Shown here one piece after another: positions 44,665 through 54,154 of a stretch of 64,000 nucleotides of DNA. The first letter of the stretch is position 1, and each line of letters starts with the position of its first letter. Source of the stretch: Sphingomonadales bacterium 32-65-25 (GTDB lineage: Bacteria > Pseudomonadota > Alphaproteobacteria > Sphingomonadales > Sphingomonadaceae); contig NCEU01000001.1 of NCBI GenBank assembly GCA_002280855.1, forward strand, positions 558,001-622,000, given 5' to 3'. The notes beneath the pieces are model-generated. The model searched no databases. It saw only the letters and a list, made by a program, of their open reading frames with translations, and was not told where the DNA came from. Both the position numbers and the translations under genes were made by a program.

Positions 44665-45768
44665 TCATGCGGTGAGGAACCCGTTGACGACGCGGTTCAT
44701 TTCCGGCGCGTCGAGCAGGAAGGCATCATGGCCGAACGGGCTTTCCAGCTCCACGAACGACACCGGCGCCCCGGCTGCATTCAGCGCCCGCACGATGCGG
44801 CGGCTTTCGGCGGTGGGGTAAAGCCAGTCGGAGGTGAAGGAGACCAGGCAAAACCGGCTCTGCACCCCGGCAAAGGCCCGCGCCAGATTGCCGTCGTGCG
44901 GCTGCGCGAGATCGAAATAATCCATGGCGCGGGTGATGTAGAGGTACGAATTGGCATCGAACCGCTCGACAAAGCTCAGGCCCTGATAGCGCAGGTAGGA
45001 TTCGACCTGGAAATCCGCATCGAACCCGAAGCTCACCGCATCACGATCCTGCAGGCGTCGGCCGAATTTCTCGGTCAGCCCTTCTTCGGACAGATAGGTG
45101 ATGTGCGCCGCCATGCGCGCCACGGCCAGGCCTGCCGCCGGCGGTTTGTCGGCCGCATAGGCACCGCCCGCCCACATCGGATCAGCCATGATCGCCTGCC
45201 GGCCAACTTCGTGGAAGGCGATATTCTGCGCGCTGTGGCGGGCCGCGGTGGCAATTGCCACCACCTTCTTCACCCGCGCCGGATGGTTCACCGCCCAGGT
45301 CAGCGCCTGCATGCCGCCCATCGAACCACCAATCACCGCCGCCAGCGTACCGACGCCGAGATGATCGAGCAGACGCGCCTGCGCCTCCACCATGTCGGCG
45401 ATGGTGATCACCGGGAAATTCATCGCGAACGGTTGGCCAGAGCGCGGATCGATGCTCGATGGCCCGGTGGAGCCCATGCAGCCGCCCAACACATTGGCGC
45501 AGATCACGAACCAGTGTTCGGGATCGACCGGTTTGCCCGGCCCCACCAGCCGCGTCCACCAACCGGCCTTACCCGTGACGGGGTGGGCGCTGGCCAGATA
45601 TTGATCCCCGGTCAGCGCGTGGCAAACCAATATCGCGTTGGTGGCGTTGGCGTTCAGCTTGCCATAGGTTTCATAGGCGATGGTGAGTTCGGGCAGCACG
45701 CCGCCGCCCGCCAGCGGGAAATCCCCGGGCAGCGTCACGCGGCGATCAAGGCCAAAACGTTCATCCAT
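44665..45768 (-). CDS. metX: homoserine O-acyltransferase MetX
   Basis: A 367-aa alpha/beta-hydrolase-fold acyltransferase for methionine synthesis. The nucleophile elbow is [10 protein letters not shown] (Ser about 145). The acid is in TSDWLYP, and the base is in [11 protein letters not shown] near the C-terminus. [12 protein letters not shown] and [11 protein letters not shown] are the usual motifs. Acetyl or succinyl donor cannot be fixed from sequence by eye. It diverges from hisC over 61 bp. Together with metW it makes a methionine operon. Confidence 0.93.
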   Translation of the reverse strand: MDERFGLDRRVTLPGDFPLAGGGVLPELTIAYETYGKLNANATNAILVCHALTGDQYLASAHPVTGKAGWWTRLVGPGKPVDPEHWFVICANVLGGCMGSTGPSSIDPRSGQPFAMNFPVITIADMVEAQARLLDHLGVGTLAAVIGGSMGGMQALTWAVNHPARVKKVVAIATAARHSAQNIAFHEVGRQAIMADPMWAGGAYAADKPPAAGLAVARMAAHITYLSEEGLTEKFGRRLQDRDAVSFGFDADFQVESYLRYQGLSFVERFDANSYLYITRAMDYFDLAQPHDGNLARAFAGVQSRFCLVSFTSDWLYPTAESRRIVRALNAAGAPVSFVELESPFGHDAFLLDAPEMNRVVNGFLTA

Positions 45769-45829
45769 TGCGGCGCGGGAATAATGGCGAAGGGGTGACT
45801 GTGCCAGCGAATTTCGCTAACGGCGCACC

Positions 45830-46945
45830 ATGACCAACGCCGCACCCCAGATGAAGCCCTGGATCGAAGCCATGCACGCCTATGTGCCCGGCAAATCAAG
45901 CGCCGGCGCGCCCGTGGTGGCCAAATTGTCCTCGAACGAGAATCCGTGGGGGCCATCGCCTAAAGCCGTCGCCGCGATGCAGGATGTGATTGCGCAAGGC
46001 CATCGCTATCCCGATCCGGCCTCCACTGCGCTGCGCGAGGCGCTGGGCGCCAAATACGACGTGAACCCGGCCCACATCATCTGCGGCACCGGCAGCGACG
46101 AAATATTGCACATGATCGCCAGCGCCTTCGCTGGCCCGGGCGACGAGATCATCCACGTGCGCCACGGGTTCGCCGTTTATGAAGGCGCCACCCGCCGCGT
46201 CGGCGCGACGCCGGTGGTGGTGCCGGATGTGGATTACACCGGCGATATCGATGCCATATTGGCCGCCATCACGCCCGCCACCCGGGTCATCTACATCGCC
46301 AATCCCAACAACCCCACCGGCACATTGCTGCCTGCCGCCGACATCCGCCGGCTGATCGCGGGCGTGCCCAGCGACGTCGTGCTGGTGCTGGACTGTGCCT
46401 ATGCCGAGTTCGTCGAAGGCGACTATGAAGACGGTCTGGCGTTGGCGCAGAGCCTGCCAAACCTGATCGTCACCCGCACCTTCTCCAAGATCCACGGCCT
46501 TGCCGCGCAGCGCATTGGTTGGGCGGTGGCGCCGCTGCCGATCATCGCCGCGCTTGATCGCGTGCGCGGGCCGTTCAACGTCACCACCACCGGCCAGGCT
46601 GCTGCCGTCGCGTCGTTGGCGGACGATGCCCACCTCGACATGGTGCGCCGCGAGACGATCCGGCTGCGCGCGTGGCTGGAAGGCGAGATTGCGGCGCTCG
46701 GCAATGCCGGCCTGCGCGCCATACCATCGGCCTGCAATTTCATTCTGATTGAGTTCCCAGAAGACGGGCCGGTCACCGCCGCCGGCGCCAATGCCTGGCT
46801 GCTCGATCACGGCATCATCTGCCGTTATCTCGCCGTGCAGGCCATGCCGCGTTGCTTGCGCATCTCCATCGGCACCGAAACCGAAACCCGCACCGTCGCC
46901 GCCGCCCTGCGCGATTATGTCGAAGGCGCGGGAGTGGCCGGCTGA
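45830..46945 (+). CDS. hisC: histidinol-phosphate aminotransferase
   Basis: A 371-aa class I/II PLP aminotransferase. Visible are LSSNENPWGPSP (about 25-36), GTGSDEIL (PLP phosphate site), ANPNNPTGTLL (about 162), YAEFVEGD and the lysine in TRTFSKIHGLAAQRIGW. Such enzymes also serve aromatic amino acid synthesis. The overlapping tyrC gene suggests a role in phenylalanine/tyrosine as well as histidine. It diverges from metX and overlaps tyrC by 1 bp. Confidence 0.93.
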   Translation: MTNAAPQMKPWIEAMHAYVPGKSSAGAPVVAKLSSNENPWGPSPKAVAAMQDVIAQGHRYPDPASTALREALGAKYDVNPAHIICGTGSDEILHMIASAFAGPGDEIIHVRHGFAVYEGATRRVGATPVVVPDVDYTGDIDAILAAITPATRVIYIANPNNPTGTLLPAADIRRLIAGVPSDVVLVLDCAYAEFVEGDYEDGLALAQSLPNLIVTRTFSKIHGLAAQRIGWAVAPLPIIAALDRVRGPFNVTTTGQAAAVASLADDAHLDMVRRETIRLRAWLEGEIAALGNAGLRAIPSACNFILIEFPEDGPVTAAGANAWLLDHGIICRYLAVQAMPRCLRISIGTETETRTVAAALRDYVEGAGVAG

Positions 46946-47844
46946 TGCTGCCGTTCGCGCGCGTCGCCATCATCGGCATGGGCCTGATCGGTTCAAGCCT
47001 CGCGCGTGCTGTGCGCGAAGCCATGCCCACGGTGCAACTGACGGTGAGCGATGCCAGCGCGGCGGTGCGGGAACGCGTGGCCGAACTGGGCATCGCCGAT
47101 GATGTCGCCGACAATGCCGGTGCTGCCGTGGTGGATGCCGATCTGGTCATCCTGTGTGTGCCAGTGGGTGCCATGGCCGAAGTGGCAGCCGAAATCGGGC
47201 CGGAACTCGCCCCCGATACGGTGGTCAGCGACGTCGGTTCGGTGAAGGAAAGCGTGGCCCGCGTGCTGGGCGCCGCCCTTCCCGGCGTGCATGTCATCCC
47301 CGCGCACCCGGTGGCCGGCACCGAAAAATCCGGGCCGGATGCCGGCTTTTCCAGCCTGTTCAAGGGCCGCTGGTGCATCATCACGCCGCCGCCGCGCGCT
47401 GACGAGGTGATGGTGGAGCGCTTGTCGGAATTCTGGCGCCGGCTGGGTTCAAAGGTCGATCTGATGGATGCACCGCACCATGATCGCGTGCTCGCTGTCA
47501 CCAGTCACCTGCCGCACCTTATCGCCTATTCCATCGTTGGCACCGCCAGCGATCTGGAAGAGGTGACCAAATCGGAAGTGATCAAATATTCCGCCGGCGG
47601 TTTCCGCGATTTCACCCGCATCGCCGCCAGCGATCCGGTGATGTGGCGCGACGTGTTCCTGAACAACCGGGAGGCCGTGCTCGAACTGCTGGGCCGCTTC
47701 ACCGAGGATCTCGTCGCCCTGCAACGCGCCATCCGCTGGAGCGACGGCGACGCGCTGGAAAGCCTGTTCACCCGCACCCGCGCCATCCGCCGATCGATCA
47801 TCGACGAAGGCCAGGATACCGAAAAGCCTGATTTCGGTCGGTAA
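46945..47844 (+). CDS. tyrC: prephenate/arogenate dehydrogenase
   Basis: A 299-aa NAD(P)-dependent dehydrogenase for tyrosine synthesis. The Rossmann motif is IIGMGLIGSSLA (about 9-20). DVGSVKE (about 96) and HPVAGTEKSG (with catalytic His) follow. HDRVLAVTSHLPHLIAY (about 178) is the substrate-site segment. It starts at 46945, overlapping hisC by one base (TGATG). A hisC-tyrC pair is common in sphingomonads. A weak hairpin follows the stop. Confidence 0.92.
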   Translation: MLPFARVAIIGMGLIGSSLARAVREAMPTVQLTVSDASAAVRERVAELGIADDVADNAGAAVVDADLVILCVPVGAMAEVAAEIGPELAPDTVVSDVGSVKESVARVLGAALPGVHVIPAHPVAGTEKSGPDAGFSSLFKGRWCIITPPPRADEVMVERLSEFWRRLGSKVDLMDAPHHDRVLAVTSHLPHLIAYSIVGTASDLEEVTKSEVIKYSAGGFRDFTRIAASDPVMWRDVFLNNREAVLELLGRFTEDLVALQRAIRWSDGDALESLFTRTRAIRRSIIDEGQDTEKPDFGR

Positions 47845-47999
47845 ACCGGCCGGGGCCGGATTTTGACCGGTTACCCATTTTGGGCTTTGCCTTTTGCGCC
47901 GCAGCCATGCGATATTTGCGTCCGAAGAATTGGGGTCGCGTAACTGGGCGGCAGGCCGATAACGGTCGTCGTACCATTGGAACCTGTTCGGGGGATTAC

Positions 48000-48968
48000 A
48001 TGACAAAGCGTATCATTCAGACCGTGGCCGCGATCTCTGCCGCTACCATGGCATTGTCGGCCGTGCCGGCAACCGCCCAGATCGATGCCGGCCGCCGCGG
48101 TGGCATCGAAAAGGCTCGTGACAAGAAGGTGGCTGAACTGCCGACCTGCAGCAAGCCGATCGGCACGCTGGCCATCGGCGAACCGGAAAACCGCTGGTGG
48201 GGCGATCTCGGCCTCGGTTCACCCGAAGCGCTGCTGCGCGTCTATGCGCAGAAATCCGGCTGTTTCCGGCTGGTGAACCGCTCGCAGCGCGGCATGGCCG
48301 CCATGCAGCAGGAACGCGCCCTGGCGTCCGGCGGCGAACTGCGGGGCGGCGGCGCCATCGGCAAGGGCCAGATGGTCGAAGCCGAATACACGATGATCCC
48401 CGATATCGTGACGGCCAACCGGAACAAGGGCGGCTTCAAGATCGGCGGCCTGCTGGGTGGGTTCGTGCCCGGCATCGGCGGCGCGCTGCTCGGCGGGCTT
48501 GATATCAAGAAGCGCTCGGCCAACGTGCTGCTCAACGTCGTCAACAACAAGTCGTCGGAAGAATTCGTCACCGAAGGCCGCTCCACCAAGACCGATGTCG
48601 GCTTTGGGGCCGGCGGCGGCATCTTTGCTGGCGGTTTCCTGGGGGCCGGCGGTGCCAGCGGCTATGCTGATTCCGAAATCGGCCAGGTCATCGCGCTTGC
48701 CTATCTCGATGCGTTCACCAAGCTGGTCTCCAATCTGGGCGGCATGCAGGATGCAGTGGGCCAGGCGGCCCCGCAGAAGGCGGTGGTGATGAAGAACCCG
48801 GGTCGCATGTTCGCCGGCCCGGCGCTGAATTCCAAGGTGATCAAGCCGCTCGACGGCGGCGCCATGCTCTATCCCACCGGCGCCAAGGAAGGCGGCTTCT
48901 GGGAAGTCACCGATGAACTCGGCACCAAGGGCTGGGTGAGCGAAATCGCCATCGGCATCGCCAAGTAA
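48000..48968 (+). CDS. CsgG/HfaB-like exported protein with SH3-like C-terminus
   Basis: A 322-aa protein with a signal peptide ending at ATAQ (about 27). The middle has the CsgG pattern: ASGGELRGGGAIGKGQMVEAEYTMIPDI, repeated glycine-rich GGLLGGFVPGIGGALLGG, and LNVVNNKSSEEF. The C-terminal 55 residues (GRMFAGPALNSKVIKPLDGG to GWVSEI) look like an SH3-like envelope domain. Unlike CsgG it has no lipobox. An outer-membrane or periplasmic role is likely. The 155-bp upstream gap serves as its promoter. Confidence 0.82.
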   Translation: MTKRIIQTVAAISAATMALSAVPATAQIDAGRRGGIEKARDKKVAELPTCSKPIGTLAIGEPENRWWGDLGLGSPEALLRVYAQKSGCFRLVNRSQRGMAAMQQERALASGGELRGGGAIGKGQMVEAEYTMIPDIVTANRNKGGFKIGGLLGGFVPGIGGALLGGLDIKKRSANVLLNVVNNKSSEEFVTEGRSTKTDVGFGAGGGIFAGGFLGAGGASGYADSEIGQVIALAYLDAFTKLVSNLGGMQDAVGQAAPQKAVVMKNPGRMFAGPALNSKVIKPLDGGAMLYPTGAKEGGFWEVTDELGTKGWVSEIAIGIAK

Positions 48969-48987
48969 CAGTCTGTCGTTTCAATGG

Positions 48988-49020
48988 AACGGCCATCCGC
49001 CAACCCGGCGGGTGGCCGTT
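48988..49020. terminator. stem-loop between convergent genes
   Basis: AACGGCCATCCGCC (48988-49001) pairs with the GGCGGGTGGCCGTT segment (49007-49020), with one mismatch. It lies between the convergent CsgG-like and DUF2125 genes. There is only a short T-run, so it is a weak or factor-dependent terminator. Confidence 0.5.
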
Positions 49021-49027
49021 CTGCCGT

Positions 49028-49990
49028 TCAGCGCAGTTTGGGGCAGGCCGGCAATTGCCCGCGCCGCGCCCGCGTGGCGAGATCGGTCGTGATGCCCGAC
49101 AAGGCCACCGCCCCGCCCGCCGGCAACGACGTTTCCAGCGCCAACCGCACCGGGCTGCGCAGCCGCTGCTCGGCCGGCGGCACGGAGCCATTCAGCGCCG
49201 CCTGCACGGCCATCGGGCAGACCGTGGTGATGGCGCCCGCCAGCCGAGTCCCTGTTCCCAACGGCACGATGGTGGCATCCAGCTTGAAGATTTCGCCGGT
49301 GGCGTCGCTGCCGGTCATCACCAGATCAAGGCTGCCGGCGCTTGAGGCCCAGCGGCGATAATCGTCCAGACGGCCGGGCCCACGCGCCGTCACGTCGGCG
49401 GCCAGGCTGATCGGCGCGCCCTGCCCCAGCGCAAAGCCGGTGGCGCCAATCACCAGCTGGCCATGCTGGGCCAGGCGCGGGCTGGCAAGCTTGGCCGGAA
49501 ACACCTCGCGGATATGCAGTTCAAGGCTGTCGGCGCGGAAATCCGGGCCAAGGCCGCTTTTGCCGCGCGCAGCGGGCAGCACGATCGACAGGCGGGCCAG
49601 CCGGTTCAGGCCGGCCGCATCCGGCGCAATCTTCAGGCTCGCCGTGGCCGAAGCCGCCGCCACCCGGGCCTGCAGGCCGGCCGCGCCCGCCGTCAGCGCC
49701 ACGCCCTGGCCCTGCAGCACGGTCAATTCCGGCCGCCATGGCCCGCGGTTGAGCCGCAGCTTGTCCGCCGCCAGCGCCACGCTGGTTCCGCCATTGTGCG
49801 CCAGCGTCACCGCGTCCAGTTCGGCTTCCATGCGATAGGGAAAGCCCATCACCTGCACTTGCCGGCCGGGAAACCAGCCGGCCAGGGTGGTTTCGAAATC
49901 CGCCGCCCAGCCGCGCCAGAAATAGCCATAGGCCGCCAGCCCCAACAGCAGCGGCAACAGACTGAGCAACAGCGGCCAGCGGCGTTTCAT
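49028..49990 (-). CDS. DUF2125 domain protein
   Basis: A 320-aa envelope protein with an N-terminal membrane anchor (MKRRWPLLLSLLPLLLGLAAYGYF). A long periplasmic beta-rich region follows, with WFPGRQVQVMGFPYRMEAELD (about 38-58), which is the DUF2125 signature. It ends in a cysteine-containing QLPACPKLR. Function is unknown. Its start overlaps the plsC stop by 4 bp, at the tail of the fab-mltG-ydcF-plsC series. Confidence 0.88.
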   Translation of the reverse strand: MKRRWPLLLSLLPLLLGLAAYGYFWRGWAADFETTLAGWFPGRQVQVMGFPYRMEAELDAVTLAHNGGTSVALAADKLRLNRGPWRPELTVLQGQGVALTAGAAGLQARVAAASATASLKIAPDAAGLNRLARLSIVLPAARGKSGLGPDFRADSLELHIREVFPAKLASPRLAQHGQLVIGATGFALGQGAPISLAADVTARGPGRLDDYRRWASSAGSLDLVMTGSDATGEIFKLDATIVPLGTGTRLAGAITTVCPMAVQAALNGSVPPAEQRLRSPVRLALETSLPAGGAVALSGITTDLATRARRGQLPACPKLR

Positions 49991-50712
49991 GATCGACCCT
50001 CTGCTTGCAGCGCATTGATCGCGCTGTGCACCTTGCGCTCAACCTCGTCACGCGGCAGGCCGGGCGGGATCGGCGCTGCCACCTTCATGTGCACGGTGCC
50101 GGGATATTTGATGAAGCTTTTGGGCCACACGCTGCCACTGTCGAGCGCGATCGGCACCACCGGCAATTTCAGCATCTTGTAGAGCCCGGCAAAGCCAGCG
50201 GCGAGCGGTGGGGTTTCGCCCACCTGCACCCGCGTGCCTTCCGGGAAGATCACCACCGGCCGCCCCTTGGCCACGGCCGCCTGCGCCTGCCGCATCATCT
50301 CGCGCAACATCCCGGCCGAACCGGATCGATCGACAAAGATGGAACCATGCCGGGCCGACGCCAGGCCCCAAATCGGGATCTTGCGCAGTTCCTGCTTCAT
50401 CACCACCGCCGGCCGTTCGAACCACCACAGGGTGAGAATGGCTTCCAGTGCACTTTCATGTTTCAGCGCAAATAACTGCGGGCCCAGCGGAATCTCGCCG
50501 TCGATCTCGATTCGGATGCCGGTGATGGCCCGGCTGCACAAGCGAAACCAGCCCGCCCACAGCTTCGGGCCGATATAAAGGCTGGCCCCCGAACCCAGCA
50601 GCCCCAGCAGCAGCGCCAGCGGCACCAAAATCAACGATCCGCCCATGAACATGATCTGGAAGATGATGGTGCGAACCAGAGCCAGCAGCGTTGCCAGCGG
50701 GTTATCCCGCAT
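49987..50712 (-). CDS. plsC: 1-acylglycerol-3-phosphate acyltransferase, PlsC family
   Basis: A 241-aa membrane acyltransferase for phosphatidic acid synthesis. The N-terminal helix spans about 8-38. The catalytic motif reads KHESALEA, that is H-x4-E where the consensus is H-x4-D, a variant seen in alphaproteobacterial enzymes. VFPEGTR motif III is present (about 162), and PVVPIALDSG motif IV follows. The start MRDNPLATLL overlaps the ydcF stop (TGATG). Its neighbours (fab genes) supply acyl chains. Confidence 0.88.
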   Translation of the reverse strand: MRDNPLATLLALVRTIIFQIMFMGGSLILVPLALLLGLLGSGASLYIGPKLWAGWFRLCSRAITGIRIEIDGEIPLGPQLFALKHESALEAILTLWWFERPAVVMKQELRKIPIWGLASARHGSIFVDRSGSAGMLREMMRQAQAAVAKGRPVVIFPEGTRVQVGETPPLAAGFAGLYKMLKLPVVPIALDSGSVWPKSFIKYPGTVHMKVAAPIPPGLPRDEVERKVHSAINALQAEGRS

Positions 50713-51317
50713 CACGCCGCCCCCGCCAGCAGCGCACCCCGACGCAGCAGCCACTTCGAATATTCGAACGCCAGCCCCGGCGCCTTGGGTTCCGATGGCA
50801 CCGCGTCTGACAGCACCTTCACGTGCGGAGGCAGCACGCGCGACAATTCCAGCCGGGCGCGACGCATGTGGCCGGCGCTGGTCACCAAGCGGATCGATTT
50901 ATACGCGTGCTTTGCCACCCAGCGCGCGGTCTCTTCGGCGTTCGACCGCGTGTCCACCGCTTCATAGCCCAGATCGGTGGAGCGCAAGCGGCGCGTTGCC
51001 ACCCCGAAGGCCGCAGCGAGTTGGCGGCGGCTGGTCTTCTCGCCCACACCCGATACCAGCATCCGCCGCGCCGCGCCGGCTTCCACCACCGCCAGCCCGC
51101 GCCGGAAACGCCCGGCCCCGCCGGTCAACACCACCACGCCATCGCTTTTCACGGCGAGCGGCGCCGGCCCCGGCAGGGTGAGGCTGAACCAGATCAACCC
51201 CAGCGTCCACGCCAGCACCGGCAACGCCGCCGCCCGCGCCAACCACATCAGCGGCCCGGCCTTGCGGCGCTTCGTGGCCGCCCGGCGCGCGTTGTTCGGA
51301 AATGAGCGGGGGCTCAC
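50712..51317 (-). CDS. YdcF/ElyC-type DUF218 protein
   Basis: A 201-aa DUF218 protein with one N-terminal transmembrane helix (about 22-45). The Rossmann-like core has VVLTGGAGRFRRGLAVVEAG (about 62-81), LVSGVG, NAEETARW and SAGHMRRARLEL, typical of SanA/ElyC/YdcF. These are linked to envelope integrity. The start overlaps the mltG stop by 4 bp and the stop overlaps plsC. The biochemical role is unknown. Confidence 0.87.
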   Translation of the reverse strand: MSPRSFPNNARRAATKRRKAGPLMWLARAAALPVLAWTLGLIWFSLTLPGPAPLAVKSDGVVVLTGGAGRFRRGLAVVEAGAARRMLVSGVGEKTSRRQLAAAFGVATRRLRSTDLGYEAVDTRSNAEETARWVAKHAYKSIRLVTSAGHMRRARLELSRVLPPHVKVLSDAVPSEPKAPGLAFEYSKWLLRRGALLAGAA

Positions 51318-52279
51318 ATCTCACCGCGCTGGCGGCGCAGGGCAAACCAGCGCGCCACATTGGCATTGTGTTCGGCCAACGTCTTGCCAAACACATGGCC
51401 GCCGCTGCCATCGGCAACGAAATAGAGCGCATCGGTTTCTGCCGGATCGAGCACGGCCATGATCGAGTCCCGCCCCGGATTGGCGATCGGGCCCTTGGGC
51501 AGGCCGGGCTTCAGATAGGTGTTGTAGCCGGTGTCGCGGCGCAGTTCCGATTGGCGGATGCGGCGGCCAAGCGGCTTGCCGGCAGTGATCGGGTAAATCA
51601 CGGTCGGATCGGCATCCAGCTTCATGCCTACCGCCAACCGATTGCTGTAAACCCCCGCAATCGTTCTGCGCTCACTGGCCTTGCCGGTTTCCTTCTCGAC
51701 GATGCTGGCCAGCACGATGGCTTCGGCCGGGCTCTTCACCACGGCGCGCGCTGTGCGCTTGGGCCACAGATCAGCCAGGGTCTTGGTCATCGCCGTCTGC
51801 ATGCGCTTCAATACCATGCTTCGGTCTTCACCGGGCTGATATTCATAGGTGTCGGGCAAGATACTGCCTTCCGCCGGCACCGCGGCCTTGCCTGTCAGCC
51901 CCGGCACCGCGTTCAGCCGCTCTGCCACCAGCACCGCCGGCCAGCCTTCGGGAATGGTGACAGTGAAGCGCTCCACCTCACCCTTCTGCAGCAGGCCAAG
52001 AATATCGCGCCATGCCGTCCCGGTGCGCAGCCGATAGCGCCCGGCCTGCACCGGCGCATCGCTGCCCAGCAGGCGGGCCAGCAGACGGAACTCACCAGCA
52101 GACGAGACGAGACCGGCCTCTTCCAGGTCGCTTGCCACGCCCGACAGGCTGGCCCCGCGCTTCACCTCAAATGAAACCGCCGTCCCGGCCGTGTTGGCCC
52201 ACCCGAACCACGGCGCCAGCACGAGCGGCACGCCCACCAGCAAGAGCAGGGCGACAAAGGCCAGGAAGGCGCGGCGCAT
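51314..52279 (-). CDS. mltG: endolytic transglycosylase MltG
   Basis: A 321-aa membrane enzyme that cuts glycan strands during peptidoglycan synthesis. The N-terminal helix spans about 3-26, followed by a LysM-like region. The YceG core has LASIVEKETG (about 212-221, catalytic Glu), VYSNRLAVGMKLDADPTVIY, YNTYLKPGLPKGPIANPG and HVFGKTLAEHN. It follows fabF by 8 bp on the minus strand, a widespread order (acpP-fabF-mltG). Confidence 0.94.
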   Translation of the reverse strand: MRRAFLAFVALLLLVGVPLVLAPWFGWANTAGTAVSFEVKRGASLSGVASDLEEAGLVSSAGEFRLLARLLGSDAPVQAGRYRLRTGTAWRDILGLLQKGEVERFTVTIPEGWPAVLVAERLNAVPGLTGKAAVPAEGSILPDTYEYQPGEDRSMVLKRMQTAMTKTLADLWPKRTARAVVKSPAEAIVLASIVEKETGKASERRTIAGVYSNRLAVGMKLDADPTVIYPITAGKPLGRRIRQSELRRDTGYNTYLKPGLPKGPIANPGRDSIMAVLDPAETDALYFVADGSGGHVFGKTLAEHNANVARWFALRRQRGEM

Positions 52280-52287
52280 CGCCCGGC

Positions 52288-53550
52288 TCAGACGCTGCGC
52301 ATCACCAGCGTCGCGTTGGTGCCGCCAAAGCCGAACGAGTTGTTGAGCACGGCGCGGATGCGGCGCTGTTTCGCCACATGCGGCACCAGATCAACCCCAA
52401 TGCAGGCGTCCGACGGATTGTCGAGGTTCAGCGTCGGCGGCGCCACCTGGTCACGCAAGGCGAGCAGGCAGAAAATCGCTTCCACCGCACCGGCCCCGCC
52501 AAGCAAATGCCCGATGGCGGACTTGGTGGACGACATCGAGACATTGTCGATGGCGCTGCCAAACAGCCGCTTCACCGCACCCAGTTCCAGCTCGTCACCC
52601 ATCGGGGTGGAGGTGCCGTGGGCGTTGATATAGTCGATGTCTTCCGGGTTCAGGCCGGCCTTGCGCAGCGCCATCGCCATCGAACGGAACGCGCCCGAAC
52701 CTTCCGGATGCGGCGCGGTCACGTGATAGGCATCGCCGGTCAGGCCATAGCCGATCACTTCGCCATAAATCTTGGCACCGCGGCGCTTGGCATGCTCATA
52801 TTCTTCCAGCACGACGACGCCAGCGCCTTCGCCCATCACGAAGCCATCGCGATCCTTGTCATAGGGGCGGCTGGCGCGGGTGGGATCATCGTTGAAGTTG
52901 GTCGACAGCGCACGGGCCTGGGCGAAACCGGCGATGCCCAGCGGGCACAGCGCGCTTTCCGAACCACCGGCCAGCATCACATCAGCATCGTCCAGCGCAA
53001 TCATGCGCGCGGCATCGCCAATGGCATGGGCGCCAGTGGAGCAGGCGGTGACGACCGCGTGGTTGGGGCCCATCAGGCCATATTTGATCGAAACCTGGCC
53101 CGAGATGAGGTTGATCAGCCGGCCATGCACGAAGTGCGGGGAAACGCGGCGCGGGCCTTTTTCGTGCAGCACGATCGATTCGCTGGCGATGCCCGGCAGG
53201 CCGCCGATGCCGCTGCCGATGGAGCAGCCGGCACGGAAACGCTCTTCCTCGGTCATGTCGGTCAGGCCGGCGTCTTCGATCGCCTGGCCGGCGGCATCGA
53301 TGCCATAGACGATGAACGGATCGACCTGGCGCTGCACCTTGTAATCAACGCGCTTGTTGGCATCGAAGGTCAGCCCGGTGCCGTCGCCGGCCTTCACTTC
53401 GCAGGCGATGCGGCACAGCTGATCCGACGCATCAAAGCGCGTGATCGGGCCAGCGCCCGATTGCGAGGCCAGGATGTTGGCCCAGACGGTTTCGACATTC
53501 GCACCCAACGGGGTGACCAGGCCCAGACCAGTGATGACGACACGGCGCAT
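52288..53550 (-). CDS. fabF: 3-oxoacyl-ACP synthase II
   Basis: A 420-aa condensing enzyme that elongates acyl-ACP with malonyl-ACP. The Cys-His-His triad is visible in VVTACSTGAH (Cys about 170), NAHGTSTPMGD and KSAIGHLLGGAG. The N-terminus MRRVVITGLGLVTPLG fixes the start at 53550; the longer frame to 53664 extends into the acpP-fabF gap. mltG follows. The central 4-aa insertion pattern is normal. Confidence 0.96.
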   Translation of the reverse strand: MRRVVITGLGLVTPLGANVETVWANILASQSGAGPITRFDASDQLCRIACEVKAGDGTGLTFDANKRVDYKVQRQVDPFIVYGIDAAGQAIEDAGLTDMTEEERFRAGCSIGSGIGGLPGIASESIVLHEKGPRRVSPHFVHGRLINLISGQVSIKYGLMGPNHAVVTACSTGAHAIGDAARMIALDDADVMLAGGSESALCPLGIAGFAQARALSTNFNDDPTRASRPYDKDRDGFVMGEGAGVVVLEEYEHAKRRGAKIYGEVIGYGLTGDAYHVTAPHPEGSGAFRSMAMALRKAGLNPEDIDYINAHGTSTPMGDELELGAVKRLFGSAIDNVSMSSTKSAIGHLLGGAGAVEAIFCLLALRDQVAPPTLNLDNPSDACIGVDLVPHVAKQRRIRAVLNNSFGFGGTNATLVMRSV

Positions 53551-53641
53551 CGGCAATCCATTCTTCTGCGCGACCGGCCTGCCCTGCCGGCGCTTGGGGT
53601 TGGGCCGTTCCTTACGGAAAACTGAGGCCCATTTGGCACGA

Positions 53642-53677
53642 AACGGCCCGCCGCTTGTGTTCAAGCGATGGGCCGTT
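53642..53677 (-). terminator. stem-loop between acpP and fabF
   Basis: AACGGCCC (53642-53649) and GGGCCGTT (53670-53677) form a stem, with CGCTTG/CAAGCG as inner pairs around a 4-base loop. On the minus strand it is followed by only TTT, so it may partly terminate or act as a processing site. It would let acpP be expressed more than fabF, as is usual for this carrier. Confidence 0.6.
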
Positions 53678-53753
53678 CCCTGTTATCGCCGGCTCAGCCG
53701 GCCAGCCCTGTCTTGTTGGCATGAGGGCCGCGACAACCGCAGCCCTCAGGCAA

Positions 53754-53990
53754 TCACTTGCCGTTGGCACCGATGAAATTGATCGCATCGGCCACGGTAA
53801 GGATCTTTTCGGCAGCATCGTCGGGGATTTCCACGCCGAATTCTTCTTCGAAGGCCATCACCAGCTCGACGGTGTCGAGGCTGTCGGCGCCCAGATCGTC
53901 GATGAAGCTGGCGGCTTCGGTCACCTTGTCGGCTTCGACGCCCAGATGCTCGACAACAATCTTCTTCACGCGCTCGGCAACGTCGCTCAT
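53754..53990 (-). CDS. acpP: acyl carrier protein
   Basis: A 78-aa acidic carrier that bears growing acyl chains on 4'-phosphopantetheine. The attachment serine is in the canonical [11 protein letters not shown] (Ser about 37). Helix-rich acidic stretches surround it, and it ends [11 protein letters not shown]. fabF lies about 200 bp downstream beyond a hairpin, with fabG upstream (stop 164 bp away). The sequence is intact. Confidence 0.97.
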   Translation of the reverse strand: MSDVAERVKKIVVEHLGVEADKVTEAASFIDDLGADSLDTVELVMAFEEEFGVEIPDDAAEKILTVADAINFIGANGK

Positions 53991-54154
53991 CGTTTTCTTC
54001 CCTTGTTATCGCGGCGAAGCATCGCCGGTGGTTGGCTTACAGTTACCCGGCGGCAGTAGCGTGATGGCGAAATTGTGGCAAGAGCGCAGCGCGGCCTGCG
54101 CGCATGGCGCAGCCAAGTGGGCAGACCCGGCGGCTCTGCCGCCGGCCGCGCCCA